Positions 52,909-62,992 of a DNA stretch of 64,000 nucleotides are shown in pieces. This DNA is from Lysinibacillus fusiformis (GTDB lineage: Bacteria > Bacillota > Bacilli > Bacillales_A > Planococcaceae). The stretch is from NCBI GenBank assembly GCA_030027265.1, contig JASENG010000001.1, forward strand, positions 186,001 to 250,000, written 5' to 3'. Each line of letters starts with the position of its first letter. Position 1 is the first letter of the stretch. The translations under genes and the position numbers were made by a program. The notes below the pieces were generated by a model, which was not told the origin of the DNA, ran no database searches, and worked only from the letters and a program-made list of their open reading frames with translations.

Positions 52909-53781
52909 TTATTTATTTTGGGTAATTCCATTTACAATTTGATTAAGTGCTTCTTTGATTGGCATAGCTGGACGACCAAGAACTTTTTCGAAATCATTAC
53001 TCTCGAAATCTAATGAGCCTTCTCGAATGCTTCTTTGGATGTCAACAAGTATAGGAATAACGAAATCTTGTATGCCTGCAGCCTTCATAATATCCGCATA
53101 TGTAGCATCATTAACTTGTTGAATAGGTACTTCTTTCCCCAGTAAATTCCCAAGGACAGAAACAAATTCTTCCTGAGTCAAAGGCTTACCGGAAAGCTCA
53201 TAAATGGTATTATTATGTCCATTTTCAGATAATACCGTAGCCGCTGCTTCGGCATAATCTTGTTGTAATGCCCATCCTACTTTGCCATTTTCTGCTGATG
53301 TCACCCAAGGAGCTCCCACTAGGACACCTTGAATGCTTGGAATTTCATTCTCCAAGTACCAGTTATTACGCAAGAAGGAATAGGGAATGCCTGTTTTCTT
53401 AATCGCTTCCTCAGTTGCTATATGCGTTGGTGCGAATAAATTTGTACTTTCCTGTGCATTCGTTAAACTTGTGTATGCTATAAATTTAACTCCTGCACGC
53501 TCTGCTGCAGATACCGCATTGGCATGCTGACGGATTCTTGTTTCGTTATCTCCATCCGCAGAAATAATTAATAAACGTTCAACTCCTGCAAAAGCAGATT
53601 CCAATGTTTCTGGATAATCGAAATCTCCTTGTCGAACTTCTACTCCACGAGCTTGCAATTCTTTCGCTTTCTCTGTATTACGAACACTGACAGCCAGTTG
53701 ACCGGCTGGTACAGTCTTTAATAAAGTCTCTACAACTTTGGTGCCAAATTTCCCAGTTGCCCCTGTTACTAATAATTTCAT
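52909..53781 (-). CDS. NmrA-like / QorB-type NAD(P)-binding oxidoreductase
   Basis: 290-aa atypical short-chain dehydrogenase. Cofactor site TGATGKFGTKVVETLL at the N-terminus, NNWYLENEIPSIQGVLVGAP in the substrate region and QDYAEAAATVL. Relatives reduce quinones with NADPH. It is divergent from an HxlR regulator gene 134 bases away, a common pair in which the regulator senses quinones or electrophiles. Confidence 0.8.
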   Translation of the reverse strand: MKLLVTGATGKFGTKVVETLLKTVPAGQLAVSVRNTEKAKELQARGVEVRQGDFDYPETLESAFAGVERLLIISADGDNETRIRQHANAVSAAERAGVKFIAYTSLTNAQESTNLFAPTHIATEEAIKKTGIPYSFLRNNWYLENEIPSIQGVLVGAPWVTSAENGKVGWALQQDYAEAAATVLSENGHNNTIYELSGKPLTQEEFVSVLGNLLGKEVPIQQVNDATYADIMKAAGIQDFVIPILVDIQRSIREGSLDFESNDFEKVLGRPAMPIKEALNQIVNGITQNK

Positions 53782-53826
53782 TATTTATCTCTCCAATCTT
53801 TTTCTTTAATGTTTAAGCTTAATCAA

Positions 53827-53838
53827 ATATTATAATAT
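53827..53838. promoter_or_regulatory. Palindrome in the divergent NmrA-like/HxlR promoter
   Basis: ATATTATAATAT, a perfect 12-base palindrome that contains a TATAAT box, between the two divergent genes. Plausible HxlR-type operator or only an A/T-rich promoter. Confidence 0.35.
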
Positions 53839-53915
53839 TAGGTATTCTTTTAAAAGTAGTTATATTTTTATTACATAGTCACAAAAATAGTACCATTAGG
53901 AAAGAGAGGTTTTTT

Positions 53916-54266
53916 ATGATGGCACGAAGTCGGTTCGTCGGTGAACCTCCAGAAGAACAAATAGAGGTTTGTCCAGTTACACAAGCTCAAGACATAATCT
54001 CAGGAAAATGGAAAATCGTTATTCTATGGCATTTAAGTACAAAGACAAGAAGATTTAATGAAATTCAAAGATTATTACCTAATATTTCAAAAGGAATACT
54101 GACACGTCAGTTGAGGGAATTGGAAGAAGACCAAATGGTTCACAGAGAAGTATATAAAGAAGTTCCTCCTAAAGTAGAATATTCGTTAACACCTTTGGGC
54201 CAGAGTTTTATTCCTATACTTGATAGTATGGGTGAGTGGAGTAAAAAATATTTAAAGAGTAAATAA
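53916..54266 (+). CDS. HxlR-family transcriptional regulator
   Basis: 116-aa winged helix. HxlR signature: [20 protein letters not shown], then [20 protein letters not shown] and [20 protein letters not shown]. The single N-terminal Cys19 in CPVT matches the redox-sensing cysteine of YodB, QorR and CatR. Start ATG after GAAAGAGAGG. Probably represses itself and the divergent oxidoreductase. Confidence 0.87.
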   Translation: MMARSRFVGEPPEEQIEVCPVTQAQDIISGKWKIVILWHLSTKTRRFNEIQRLLPNISKGILTRQLRELEEDQMVHREVYKEVPPKVEYSLTPLGQSFIPILDSMGEWSKKYLKSK

Positions 54267-54559
54267 ATAGGTAATCCGTCATCAAATTACTAAAAGGTAA
54301 AAGCACTAACTGAACTTTAACTTTTTAGTAATGCTTAATGGTTCATCTTCAAGTAACGAGGGCATTAATAAAAGTAATTTAACTTAAAAGTACCCAATGG
54401 TTTGGGTGCTTCAGCATGTTGAACAAGGGAGACTGGGATTTCATTAAAAATTAAAGGATATATTTACTAATAGATTCCCTCATTTCCTTCCATTTTCCAA
54501 AAGACAAAATGAAATATCCGGCAGGAGAGCGGTTTTTCATATAATAATTTTAGAAACAC

Positions 54560-55019
54560 TATTGGGTTTAATAGTCGAGGAACTGGGATGACGAGTGTTC
54601 GATGAATATGTTATAGAACATATAGCCAGTGGGCATGGAGGATTCAGGTTATTTTAGATTACATCCAGGACGACTACAGGACATATCGATTTCGAGGATG
54701 GTAGTTGGAATACTAATATTTACTCTATTTACTCTATCCCTGTTAAGACCGGTTAAGGTAGGGAGGCTTTTGTAACACTCCAGATAGGCTGAAATTTTGG
54801 AGAGCTTTGACAAATCATTCATTGAGTAAAGAGACTACCGAAAAGTTGTTATCAATTTATGAGACAGAAAATGACGGCTTTTCATACGGCTACGCCATAT
54901 GGATAAAGAATGGTGGTCATGGTCTACAATTTATCTTAATGGGCTATGATCCAGGCATAAATTTTCTTGTTTCCTATTATACTAAGGCAAGACTTGCAAA
55001 TCGTGATTTGTTCAGATAA
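54560..55019 (+). pseudogene. Beta-lactamase-related serine hydrolase, decayed
   Basis: The intact tail reads LSKETTEKLLSIYETENDGF, then SYGYAIWIKNGGHGLQFILM and GYDPGINFLVSYYTKA, the C-terminus of class C-type serine hydrolases. Upstream the match continues in pieces across frames with stop codons (SIPVKTG, REAFVT, FGELW). The catalytic Ser-x-x-Lys region is absent. 54267-54559 holds nothing I can support. Confidence 0.65.
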
Positions 55020-55144
55020 ATCAAGAGTTTATATAAGGGGATTACCTTATAATAGATGAACTAACGCTACAATCGATATAAGGAGTCAGGTCAATAGAAA
55101 AAGGTACTTTTGCTATGAGAGACAAAAGTACCTATATACTATAT

Positions 55145-56281
55145 TTAAGGTTTTAAAACCACTTTAATGCAATCTTCTTGTTTAGTATCGAATACCTCAT
55201 AACCATGTTTTGCTTTTTCAAGAGGGAGGACGTGTGTTATGATATCACCGGCATTCACTTTGCCATCAGCGATTAAGTTATAGACATGAGGCATGATATG
55301 AACAACTGGGGCTTGTCCAGTGCGAATCGCTACATTGCGTTGGAAAATATCTCCAAGTGGGAAGGCATTGTATCGACCACCATAAACACCGGTAATTTGG
55401 ATAGTTCCTCCTTTACGTACCGCTTGACTAGCTGTGACAATGGCTCCCATCGCACCACTTTGCAGTTTTACGCCACTTGCAAGAAATTCTAGAGGCGTCA
55501 TTTTTCCGCTCATCCCGACACAATCAATGACAACATCTGCACCGCCTTTGGTAATCTCTTTCAAATATTCACCACAATTTTCATGGTCTTCAAAATTGAC
55601 GATTTCGACGTTATTTGTCTTCTTTGCATGTTTAAGACGATACCCGATGTAGTCAACTGCAATTACTCTTTCTGCACCTTTCAACCAAGCAAATTTTTGA
55701 GCTAATAGCCCAACAGGTCCGCAGCCAAGAATTACAACAGTATCTCCTTTTTTTACACCGGCATTATCTACACTCCAAAAAGCAGTAGAGGCAGCATCGG
55801 CAAGGAGAACTAGACTTTCATCTGGCACTTCAGATTTTTCGGGGATTTTGAAGGGGATAAAATTGCCATAGGGAACGCGCATATATTCTGCTTGTCCTCC
55901 GGGAAAACCGCCTGTTGTATCAGAATATCCGAAGTAGGCGCCCATTTCGCCATTATCATTTGAATTATCACATTGACTTTCCAAATCGTGATTGCAATAC
56001 CAGCATTCACCGCATGCAATATTAAAAGGAATGATAACCCGGTCACCCTTTTTAACCTTCGAGACACCCTTGCCAACTTCTTCTACAATTCCCATTGGTT
56101 CATGGCCAATGACATAATCTTGTCCAAGATTCGGAATCATCCCATGTATCAAATGCAAGTCTGACCCGCAAATGGCAGTAGTTGTTAAACGGACAATAAT
56201 ATCATCGGCTTTTTGTATCTTAGGATCTTTTACTTCTTTTACCTCAACATTTTTTATTCCTTGATAAGTTACAGCTTTCAT
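55145..56281 (-). CDS. adhB: Zinc-dependent alcohol dehydrogenase AdhB (spore-coat locus)
   Basis: 378-aa medium-chain dehydrogenase, as long as B. subtilis AdhB. Catalytic zinc ligands Cys38 and His60-Glu61 (CGSDLH, GHEPMG), structural zinc Cys90, Cys93, Cys96, Cys104, and the NAD(P) motif GCGPVG at 186-191. The insertion around 105-135 is like that of glutathione-independent formaldehyde dehydrogenases. It lies with yraF/yraG-type genes as in B. subtilis (yraG-yraF-adhB), so it is probably made late in sporulation. Confidence 0.85.
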   Translation of the reverse strand: MKAVTYQGIKNVEVKEVKDPKIQKADDIIVRLTTTAICGSDLHLIHGMIPNLGQDYVIGHEPMGIVEEVGKGVSKVKKGDRVIIPFNIACGECWYCNHDLESQCDNSNDNGEMGAYFGYSDTTGGFPGGQAEYMRVPYGNFIPFKIPEKSEVPDESLVLLADAASTAFWSVDNAGVKKGDTVVILGCGPVGLLAQKFAWLKGAERVIAVDYIGYRLKHAKKTNNVEIVNFEDHENCGEYLKEITKGGADVVIDCVGMSGKMTPLEFLASGVKLQSGAMGAIVTASQAVRKGGTIQITGVYGGRYNAFPLGDIFQRNVAIRTGQAPVVHIMPHVYNLIADGKVNAGDIITHVLPLEKAKHGYEVFDTKQEDCIKVVLKP

Positions 56282-56303
56282 TAAAAAAATCCCTCTTTTT
56301 CAA

Positions 56304-56666
56304 TTATTTTTTCGGCGGGGTAGGGAACATTCCTTTTCGATTCATACTCTTAGGGAATAGATCCAACTGTGCAATACTAATCGCATTTTCTGCCGATTTA
56401 ATATCCAGTTCTTTTTGACCTTCAAGATCATAAGGTTTTAGCCATTCTTTCTTTAACATCAGTTCAGAAATTTCAAAATACAAATCAATCATGACATCCA
56501 ACTGGGTTCTCATGATTTTCTGAAGGGCAGGGGAAGCTGTTTCTGTTAAGGCAATCGAAAGATTTCGAATACCCGTTTTTGTTGTAAGTAAAAACTCAAG
56601 AGCAACTCCCGAATCAGTTAGTTCAGGCATTCCAATTGAATTTATAGGATCTAAATAGTCTTCCAT
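56304..56666 (-). CDS. yraF: Spore coat protein, CotF/YraF-like
   Basis: 120-aa helical protein of the coat CotF family: TDSGVALEFLLTTKTGIRNL, ALTETASPALQKIMRTQLDV and MIDLYFEISELMLKKEWLKP. It is 22 bases upstream of adhB on the same strand and 12 bases after the yraG-like gene. Probably expressed in the mother cell and deposited in the coat. Ribosome site AGGAGG. Confidence 0.8.
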   Translation of the reverse strand: MEDYLDPINSIGMPELTDSGVALEFLLTTKTGIRNLSIALTETASPALQKIMRTQLDVMIDLYFEISELMLKKEWLKPYDLEGQKELDIKSAENAISIAQLDLFPKSMNRKGMFPTPPKK

Positions 56667-56678
56667 GCAATTGTCCTC

Positions 56679-56888
56679 CTAATATTCTAATTCCGATTTA
56701 GAGTAGAGCTTAACCATAGCAGTGAGTGCTGGAGTAGATAATTTTACATTTTTGTCCAATAATGCTCTTAAATCATCATCAAAGACTACACCTTGACTCA
56801 GTTTGGATTTAAGTAAACTAGTTGTCATAAAGTTTATGACTTCATGAAATTCCATTGTTTCATGAAGTGCTAATTTTTTCTCTAACAC
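56679..56888 (-). CDS. yraG: Small spore coat protein, YraG-like
   Basis: 69-aa helical protein beginning with GTG: (M)LEKKLALHETMEFHEVINFM. GGAGGTG lies seven bases upstream. The start of the CotF family (LHE..E...) and the position before yraF fit B. subtilis YraG. An upstream start would add an unrelated run. Confidence 0.72.
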   Translation of the reverse strand: MLEKKLALHETMEFHEVINFMTTSLLKSKLSQGVVFDDDLRALLDKNVKLSTPALTAMVKLYSKSELEY

Positions 56889-57087
56889 GCAAATCGCACC
56901 TCCAGAATTTTCTTTAAAAACGCTCCCTGTAGTAAGTCTACCCTGTAGCAAGTCTGTATATACAAATTCTCCTTTGGTTTTGGATTAAATTGTATTTCAA
57001 AATCTATATAGATAGCTAGAAAATCTTGTAAAAAAGGGCGGTTTGATTGAAATAACTGTATGAAAAGCAAAGAAAGGTATCGGTACC

Positions 57088-58708
57088 ATGTTTTCATTTT
57101 TCAAAGGGAGAAAGAAAAAGGAAAATAGTAAAAATCAGCAGGAAAACAGCCCGATTCAATCAATTGATAAATTGTCAAATAACATATATACCTCATTGTC
57201 CTTGAATTTGGAAGGCATTAAACAAAGAACAGGAAATAGTACAGATGTAGTCATCAGGCCGGTTAAAATCGGACAACAGCCTAAAGTTAAAACCGCCATT
57301 GTGTATATTAAAGGCATGGTGGACAGTCAAACTGTTAACGACTTTTTAATTGAAGCGATGATTAATAATCCCGCACTCCAAGAACAGATAGCTCAACAAG
57401 AGCTGATCGAAATGATTGCCGAAAATGTTGTTGCAGTTGGTGGGATAAAAAAATTAAGTGAATGGGACGAACTGTTCACAGAATTGATGTCAGGTAATAC
57501 GATTATATTTATCGATGGAATTAGTGTAGCACTAAGTGTCAGTACCCAAGGTGGGGAGAGACGTTCCATTCAAGAGTCGACTACCAATGTCGCGATTCGC
57601 GGGTCGAAAGAAGCGTTTACTGAATCAATTGATACCAATATTGCCATGGTACGTCGGATTATCAATACTCCAGATTTGTGGATTGAATCCATGAAAATTG
57701 GAAAAATGACGAAAACAGTTGTTTCTATCATGTATATAGATGGCATAGCAAGGAATGAAATCATCGAAGAAGTACGTAAACGTTTACAAAGGATTGACAT
57801 CGATGGCGTCCTGGAATCCGGTTTTATAGAACAGCTGATTGAAGATCAGACAAATACTACTTTCCCAACTATACATCATACTGAGAGGCCCGATGCAGTC
57901 GCAGGTAATCTTCTTGAAGGCAGAATCGCCATATTCGTGAACTCCTTTCGTGCTGATGGTCCCAGCCTTATTTATTGACTTTTTTCAATCGGTCGAGGAT
58001 TATTATGAACGTTTTGACATCTCATCAGCCATTCGTTTATTACGTACCGTCATCTTCTTCGTATCCGTTGTTGGACCTGCAGTCTACATCGCTGCAACCA
58101 CCTTTCATCAGGAGATGATTCCAACAAAACTGGCTGTCATTGTTGCCGCTCAGCGGGAGTCTGTTCCTTTTCCTGCGTTTATAGAAGCACTCATCATGGA
58201 AATAACATTTGAAATTTTAAGAGAAGCCGGTATCCGAATGCCAAAAGCAATAGGTTCTACGATTTCCATCGTAGGGGTGCTTGTCATTGGGCAAGCAGCG
58301 ATTCAGGCAGGCATTGTTTCACCCGTCATGGTCATTGTCGTCTCAATGACTGCGATTGCCAGTTTCGCAACACCTTCCTATGCGGTTGCGATATCGGCGC
58401 GATTGGTTAGATTTATGTTTATGGTCAGCGCAGCAACATTCGGCTTTTACGGAATGATTCTGGCGTTTATCATCCTTGTCGTTCACTTATCAAGCTTACG
58501 TTCATTCGGTGTTCCATATATGACACCACTTACACCGTCCATTAGCGAAGAAGCTGGGGATACCATAGTCCGAAGACCTCTTTGGAGTTACAGGAAAAGA
58601 CCAAAGATGATCAGCGGCCAAAATAAGGTCGGTCAAGGGGAAAATCAGAAACCACAACCTCCAGGACCTCGTACCATGATGAATTCTACCTATGAGAAAG
58701 GAGATTGA
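57088..58708 (+). pseudogene. GerA-type germinant receptor A subunit, frameshifted
   Basis: Codons of one GerAA/GerKA-like gene are split in two frames. Part 1 (57088-57943) is the cytosolic N-terminal domain with VIRPVKIGQQPKVKTAIVYI and RGSKEAFTESIDTNIAMVRR. Part 2 (to 58708) has the membrane domain: PFVLMVPALFIDFFQSVEDY, ESVPFPAFIEALIMEITFEI and REAGIRMPKAIG. At about 57943 the expected (D/N)G(T/S)PF is cut to N-P, as by loss of four bases. A Pro-rich tail is usual. Receptor function is probably lost unless the frame is restored. Confidence 0.85.
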
Positions 58709-58709
58709 A

Positions 58710-59898
58710 ATGAGTCGTAAATCGATTTCTCTTTACTTAATAATAGTAAGTATCTCATTCCTATCGGGGTGTTGGAGTCAGAAAGAGTTAAATGAACTGG
58801 CAATCATTTCTGCCATGTCTATTGATAAAAATGAAGAGGGGCAATACATCAAGACCATTCAACTGATCAATCCATCAAACGTAGCGGGAGGATTACAGGG
58901 TGGGGGAGGTGGGCAAAGTCCCGCTGTTACCGTTTACACTGCAACAGGAGACAGTGTACTTGAAGCCGAAAGCTGTATCATGCTCATTCAAATTTGATTG
59001 TATTGAGTGAAGAGGTGGCACAAGAAGATGGTTTGGAAAATGTTTTAGACGCCCTCGAACGGGATACCGAAATCCGGTCGACAGCAAGGGTGGTGATTGC
59101 TCATAATACAAAAGCGGGTGATTTGCTTAAATCTTTGACAGCCGTTGATAAAATTCCAGCTGAAAAAGTGAACGGAACTTTGGAATTTACTGAACAATCT
59201 AGGGGGGCAAATATGGAAGTTACTCTTCAGGATGTTATCAAGGCACTTACCTCCGAAGGGAAAGAACCGGTGATCAGTGGTTTTAGTATGAAGGGAGATA
59301 TTGAACTTGGGAAAAAATGGAGAATGTCCAGAAATCTGAACTCGATACCACTCTAGAAGCAGATGGGTTGGCCATTTTCAAAGAAGGAAAGTTGATTGAC
59401 TGGTATCAAGATGATATGGCCAAAGGGGTAATATGGATACTGGATAAAATTAAAGAAACTGATGTGGAACTAGACAAGGATGGTAAGAAAAACGTAATCG
59501 TTTACAATGTTATTCGGCAAAAAACAAACGTTTCGGCAGACACAAAAAATTATATCCCTACCATTACGATTAATGTACGTGCTGAAGGTGATATTCGCGA
59601 AATAAGGACACCTATTAACCTGAAGGATCCGAAAGTTATATTTGAATTAGAAGAAGAACTTGAAAGAAAAATTGAGACAATGTTAGAAGAGACGGTTAAG
59701 CGTACACAACAAAATAAGACGAATATTTTTGGATTTGGCGAAGAAGTTCATCGTTCTAATCCTGAAAAATGGAAAAATATGAAAAGTGGTTGGAACAATA
59801 ATTACTTTCCAAACTTAAACGTACAGGTTAATGTTGAGGCTTTTGTACGGCGCAGCGGCCTAAGATCCAACTCTATTTTTTCGGATATGAAAGATTAA
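58710..59898 (+). pseudogene. GerA-type germinant receptor C lipoprotein, two frameshifts
   Basis: GerAC/GerKC-like gene with lipobox FLSGC (Cys21) and typical WSQKELNELAIISAMSIDKN. Frame break 1 near 58970: VLEA is followed directly by KLYHAHSNLIVLSEE, so about ten codons plus a frame are missing. Break 2 near 59315: GKK(WRM) should continue MENVQKSELDTTLEADGLAI; one A fewer in the GGGAAAAAATGG run explains it. The C-terminal domain (59317-59898) is intact. Starts one base after the A gene. Confidence 0.85.
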
Positions 59899-59921
59899 GC
59901 ACTGAAATGCAGGGGTGATTA

Positions 59922-61031
59922 TTGGAAAAGGCAAAAATTAGCGCGTACCAACTTTTAGTGCTAATTTTCTTATTTGAAATTGGCAGTGCCATTTTAGTTC
60001 CTCTTGCCATTGAAGCGAAACAGGACGCTTGGCTGGCTGTTTTGCTTGGGTTGGCAGGCGGCTGTGGTTTATTCTGGATTTACCATAGGCTTTATTCATA
60101 TTATCCGGATATTCCGCTTACTGAATATATGCAGAGAATACTAGGGAGCTTTTTAGGGAAAGTTTTGGCCTTCTTTTATGTTCTTTACTTTATGTATATC
60201 GCGGCAAGAGTCCTAAGGGATTTTGGAGAAATGCTAATCATTGTCTTCTATCCACAAACTCCATTATTTCTCATGAATGTATTAATGGTATTAGTGGTTG
60301 TATATACAATTCGTAAAGGAATTGAGGTTATTGCGCGAGCAGGAGAACTTTTATTTATATTCATGATATTGTTAGGCATCAGTTGCATAGTGTTAATTAC
60401 TGTTTCAGGCATTATTGAAATCTCTAACTTAGAACCATTGCTCCAAGAAGGATTAAAGCCGGTTTTAAAAACGGCATTTACTCAAACACTGTATTTTCCC
60501 TTTGGCGAAGCCATTGTATTTGCCATGATTTTGCCCTATTTAAAGAAAGCACCAAAGTCGTTGAAAACCGGGTTACTCGGACTTGGACTGAGTGGACTGA
60601 TTATAGCACTAATCATGGCTATGAATATCAGTGTACTCGGTGTAAACCTCATTTCACGTTCACATTTCCCCCTTCTTTCAACCATACAAACCATTGAGTT
60701 TGCAGGTTTTTTGCAACGGCTGGATATTACTTTTATGCTATCCACGGTAGTCGGAGGTTTTTTTAAAATCAGCCTGTATTTCTATGCTTCCCTGGCAGGC
60801 ACTGCAAATTTGTTCAATATCAAAAATTCGGCACAGTTGGCGTATCCATTGGGGTTGCTCCTTTTAGTTATATCTATAAGCATTGCCAGCAATTTTTCAG
60901 AACATGTTTATGAAGGACTGCAAATTGTTCCATTGTATGTGCATCTCCCTTTTCAAGTAATTATTCCGGGACTCCTTCTTATTATTGCTTTTTTTAAGAA
61001 CAGGAAAATGCTTAAAAATCGTAATTCGTAA
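59922..61031 (+). CDS. GerA-type germinant receptor B subunit (spore permease)
   Basis: 369-aa inner-spore-membrane protein of the amino acid/polyamine transporter fold, with about ten helices. Family features: KISAYQLLVLIFLFEIGSAI at the N-terminus, the YPQTPLFLMN loop and TLYFPFGEAIVFAMILPYLK. It binds germinants in characterised homologues. TTG start after AGGGGTGA. It stays intact although its partner A and C genes are broken. Confidence 0.88.
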   Translation: MEKAKISAYQLLVLIFLFEIGSAILVPLAIEAKQDAWLAVLLGLAGGCGLFWIYHRLYSYYPDIPLTEYMQRILGSFLGKVLAFFYVLYFMYIAARVLRDFGEMLIIVFYPQTPLFLMNVLMVLVVVYTIRKGIEVIARAGELLFIFMILLGISCIVLITVSGIIEISNLEPLLQEGLKPVLKTAFTQTLYFPFGEAIVFAMILPYLKKAPKSLKTGLLGLGLSGLIIALIMAMNISVLGVNLISRSHFPLLSTIQTIEFAGFLQRLDITFMLSTVVGGFFKISLYFYASLAGTANLFNIKNSAQLAYPLGLLLLVISISIASNFSEHVYEGLQIVPLYVHLPFQVIIPGLLLIIAFFKNRKMLKNRNS

Positions 61032-61076
61032 TTGAATTGTGAAGAATAATTATTCGCTTTTGGAGAGTGATAAAGA

Positions 61077-61301
61077 TTGAAAATCATCGGTATTTCTATT
61101 CTGATGTTTGGATTATTATCAGGCTTTTCTATTGGTATGGATACACTTTTAGGATTTGACTTAATAACTTCTTTTAGGAATGCAGTAAATCCTTTTTTGG
61201 TAATGAAAAAAGCTGAAATAATTATTTTTTATTTACTTATCATCATTTGGGCATTTTATTCAACTCGTTTATTTCTTATAAAAAGAAGAGAAAAACAATA
61301 A
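61077..61301 (+). CDS. Small two-helix membrane protein, receptor D-subunit-like
   Basis: 74-aa protein with helices at about 4-25 and 46-66 and a basic tail (LFLIKRREKQ). TTG start after TGGAGAGTGA, 45 bases after the B gene. Size, topology and position match the D subunits that accompany some GerA-type receptors and tune their activity. Partial copy of its coding region at 62987. Confidence 0.65.
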   Translation: MKIIGISILMFGLLSGFSIGMDTLLGFDLITSFRNAVNPFLVMKKAEIIIFYLLIIIWAFYSTRLFLIKRREKQ

Positions 61302-61465
61302 TGGAAAACAATTAATAGTAGTACCGCTCATTCAAAAATATTCGTCCAATTGCAGGAATTCGCTTAGTCCCAATCACACAAACCCAGACAATCCCTACAG
61401 GCATAGTCAAGGGCTGAAGAAACTGCAATTCGTTGGAACTTTCCGTTATTCATCTTAATTGAATT

Positions 61466-61535
61466 TTCGTATACGGAACCGTCCGTACGGTGGTGTGAAA
61501 GGTCAGGGGAGATAATCACTTCCTCCTACTGGCTT
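61466..61535 (+). other. Group II intron 3' end remnant (class C-like)
   Basis: ACCGTCCGTACGGTGGTGTG, then AAAGGTCAGGGGAGATAATC and ACTTCCTCCTACTGG. This matches the conserved domain V-VI tail of bacterial class C group II introns (GTACGGTGGTGTGAGAGG ... CCTCCTAC). No reverse transcriptase gene is present. Upstream 61302-61465 shows only short coding-like scraps; 61536-61781 nothing further. Confidence 0.55.
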
Positions 61536-61781
61536 TCTCAATTTAAAACGGTATCTTATCAAAACAGTTTAATTTTTTTATTTATCATACTGAACTATCA
61601 CAAGTAAATAAGTTTCTTAAATAATTTCATTCTAGCGTTAATTAAACCAACATTTTTATTTATGGGAAGTTGAAAACCCTGACGTCCATCAAGATGGGAA
61701 AATTTATAAAAATATATGCACAAAAGAATTTTTTCATCATATATAGTTGATATCCGTTCGAATTTGATGAGGGGGGATACT

Positions 61782-62879
61782 ATGCAACCTATGTTACCTA
61801 TGGAAAAATATTTTGGGCAGTTTGAACTTGTACATGCTTTTTATGGGGCTATGCCTACAGGTGTCAGCGTTTCCGAAACCGGCCGTATTTTTGTTTGCTT
61901 TCCGAAATGGGGTGACGACGTTCAATTTACGGTGGCGGAAATCGTGAACGGTGAATTGATGCCTTACCCCAATTTAGAAACCAATTTGATTAATACCGGT
62001 AATATTGCAATGTCTTTCGTCAGTGTCCAAAGTATAGTTGCTGATGGAAGAGGAACACTTTGGGTACTAGATACAGGGGCGCCAAATTTTTCTGAACCAA
62101 TCCAAGGGGGAGCAAAATTAGTAGCTGTTGATTTAAGCACAAATACAATAATGAGAATATATACCTTTACAGAAGATGTTGTCTTGCCAACAACTTATCT
62201 GAATGATGTTCGATTGGATTTTCGGGTTGGAAGAGCAGGGTATGCTTATATAACGGATTCTTCTTCCAAAGGGCCAGGGGCTATTATCGTTCTAGATTTA
62301 GAAAATGGGAACGCGTTTAGACGGTTAAATGGGGCAATATCAACTTCACCTGATCCCTATTTTTTACCGAAAGTAGAAGGTCAAATATTGATGAATCGAA
62401 ACCCGGATGGCTCGACCTTCCCATTTAGATTGGCTTCCGATAGTTTAGCGATTTCTCCTGATGGAAAAGTTTTATATTATGCTCCGCTAACCAGCCGTCA
62501 ACTGTTCTCAATCTCAACAGAAGCCCTAAGAGATAGAAGAATACAGGACATGAATTTATCCCAATATGTGCAGTATTGGGGGGAAAAAGGTGCGTCTGAT
62601 GGAATGATCACCGGTGCAAAAGGAACCGTTTATGCGGGAGACTATGAAAACAACAGTATCCGGAAGATATTGCCTAATGGCGCAATGGAAACCATCGCAC
62701 ATGACCCGAGAATTTTATGGCCGGATACTTTTTCGATTGGCCCCGATCAATACTTATATGTCATTGTGAATCAATTACATCGGCAGGCAAGATTTCATTA
62801 TGGAAGAGACCTGCGGGAAAAACCATATAGTTTACTTTGTATGAGAATTGATGAATTACCTGCTCCTACCTTTTCATAA
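61782..62879 (+). CDS. Yellow/major-royal-jelly-protein family protein
   Basis: 365-aa beta-propeller protein. Family pattern: HAFYGAMPTGVSVSETGRIF, VCFPKWGD, LWVLDTGAPNF (longer run), YLNDVRLDF with YAYITDSSSKGPGAIIVLDL, and LAISPDGKVLYYAPLTSRQL. ATG at 61782 after GAGGGGGGA; no signal peptide. Bacterial yellow proteins are of unknown function; some are near spore genes or on mobile DNA. Confidence 0.85.
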   Translation: MQPMLPMEKYFGQFELVHAFYGAMPTGVSVSETGRIFVCFPKWGDDVQFTVAEIVNGELMPYPNLETNLINTGNIAMSFVSVQSIVADGRGTLWVLDTGAPNFSEPIQGGAKLVAVDLSTNTIMRIYTFTEDVVLPTTYLNDVRLDFRVGRAGYAYITDSSSKGPGAIIVLDLENGNAFRRLNGAISTSPDPYFLPKVEGQILMNRNPDGSTFPFRLASDSLAISPDGKVLYYAPLTSRQLFSISTEALRDRRIQDMNLSQYVQYWGEKGASDGMITGAKGTVYAGDYENNSIRKILPNGAMETIAHDPRILWPDTFSIGPDQYLYVIVNQLHRQARFHYGRDLREKPYSLLCMRIDELPAPTFS

Positions 62880-62894
62880 TAATTATAAACGAAG

Positions 62895-62927
62895 GTAGGC
62901 TACCGCTCATCCGTGAGCTGCTTTTTT
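62895..62927 (+). terminator. Terminator after the yellow-family gene
   Basis: GCTCA / TGAGC around TCCG, inside a longer weak stem, followed by TGC and six T. Confidence 0.55.
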
Positions 62928-62942
62928 GTCAGTTAAAATTTT

Positions 62943-62992
62943 AAAAGATGAAAGCTCATTTAGATACACTAAGGAGCGATTTCATCTTTTTT
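62943..62992. terminator. Second hairpin after the yellow-family gene
   Basis: AAAAGATGAAAGCTC (62943-62957) / GAGCGATTTCATCTTTT with one bulge, then T-run. Confidence 0.6.
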
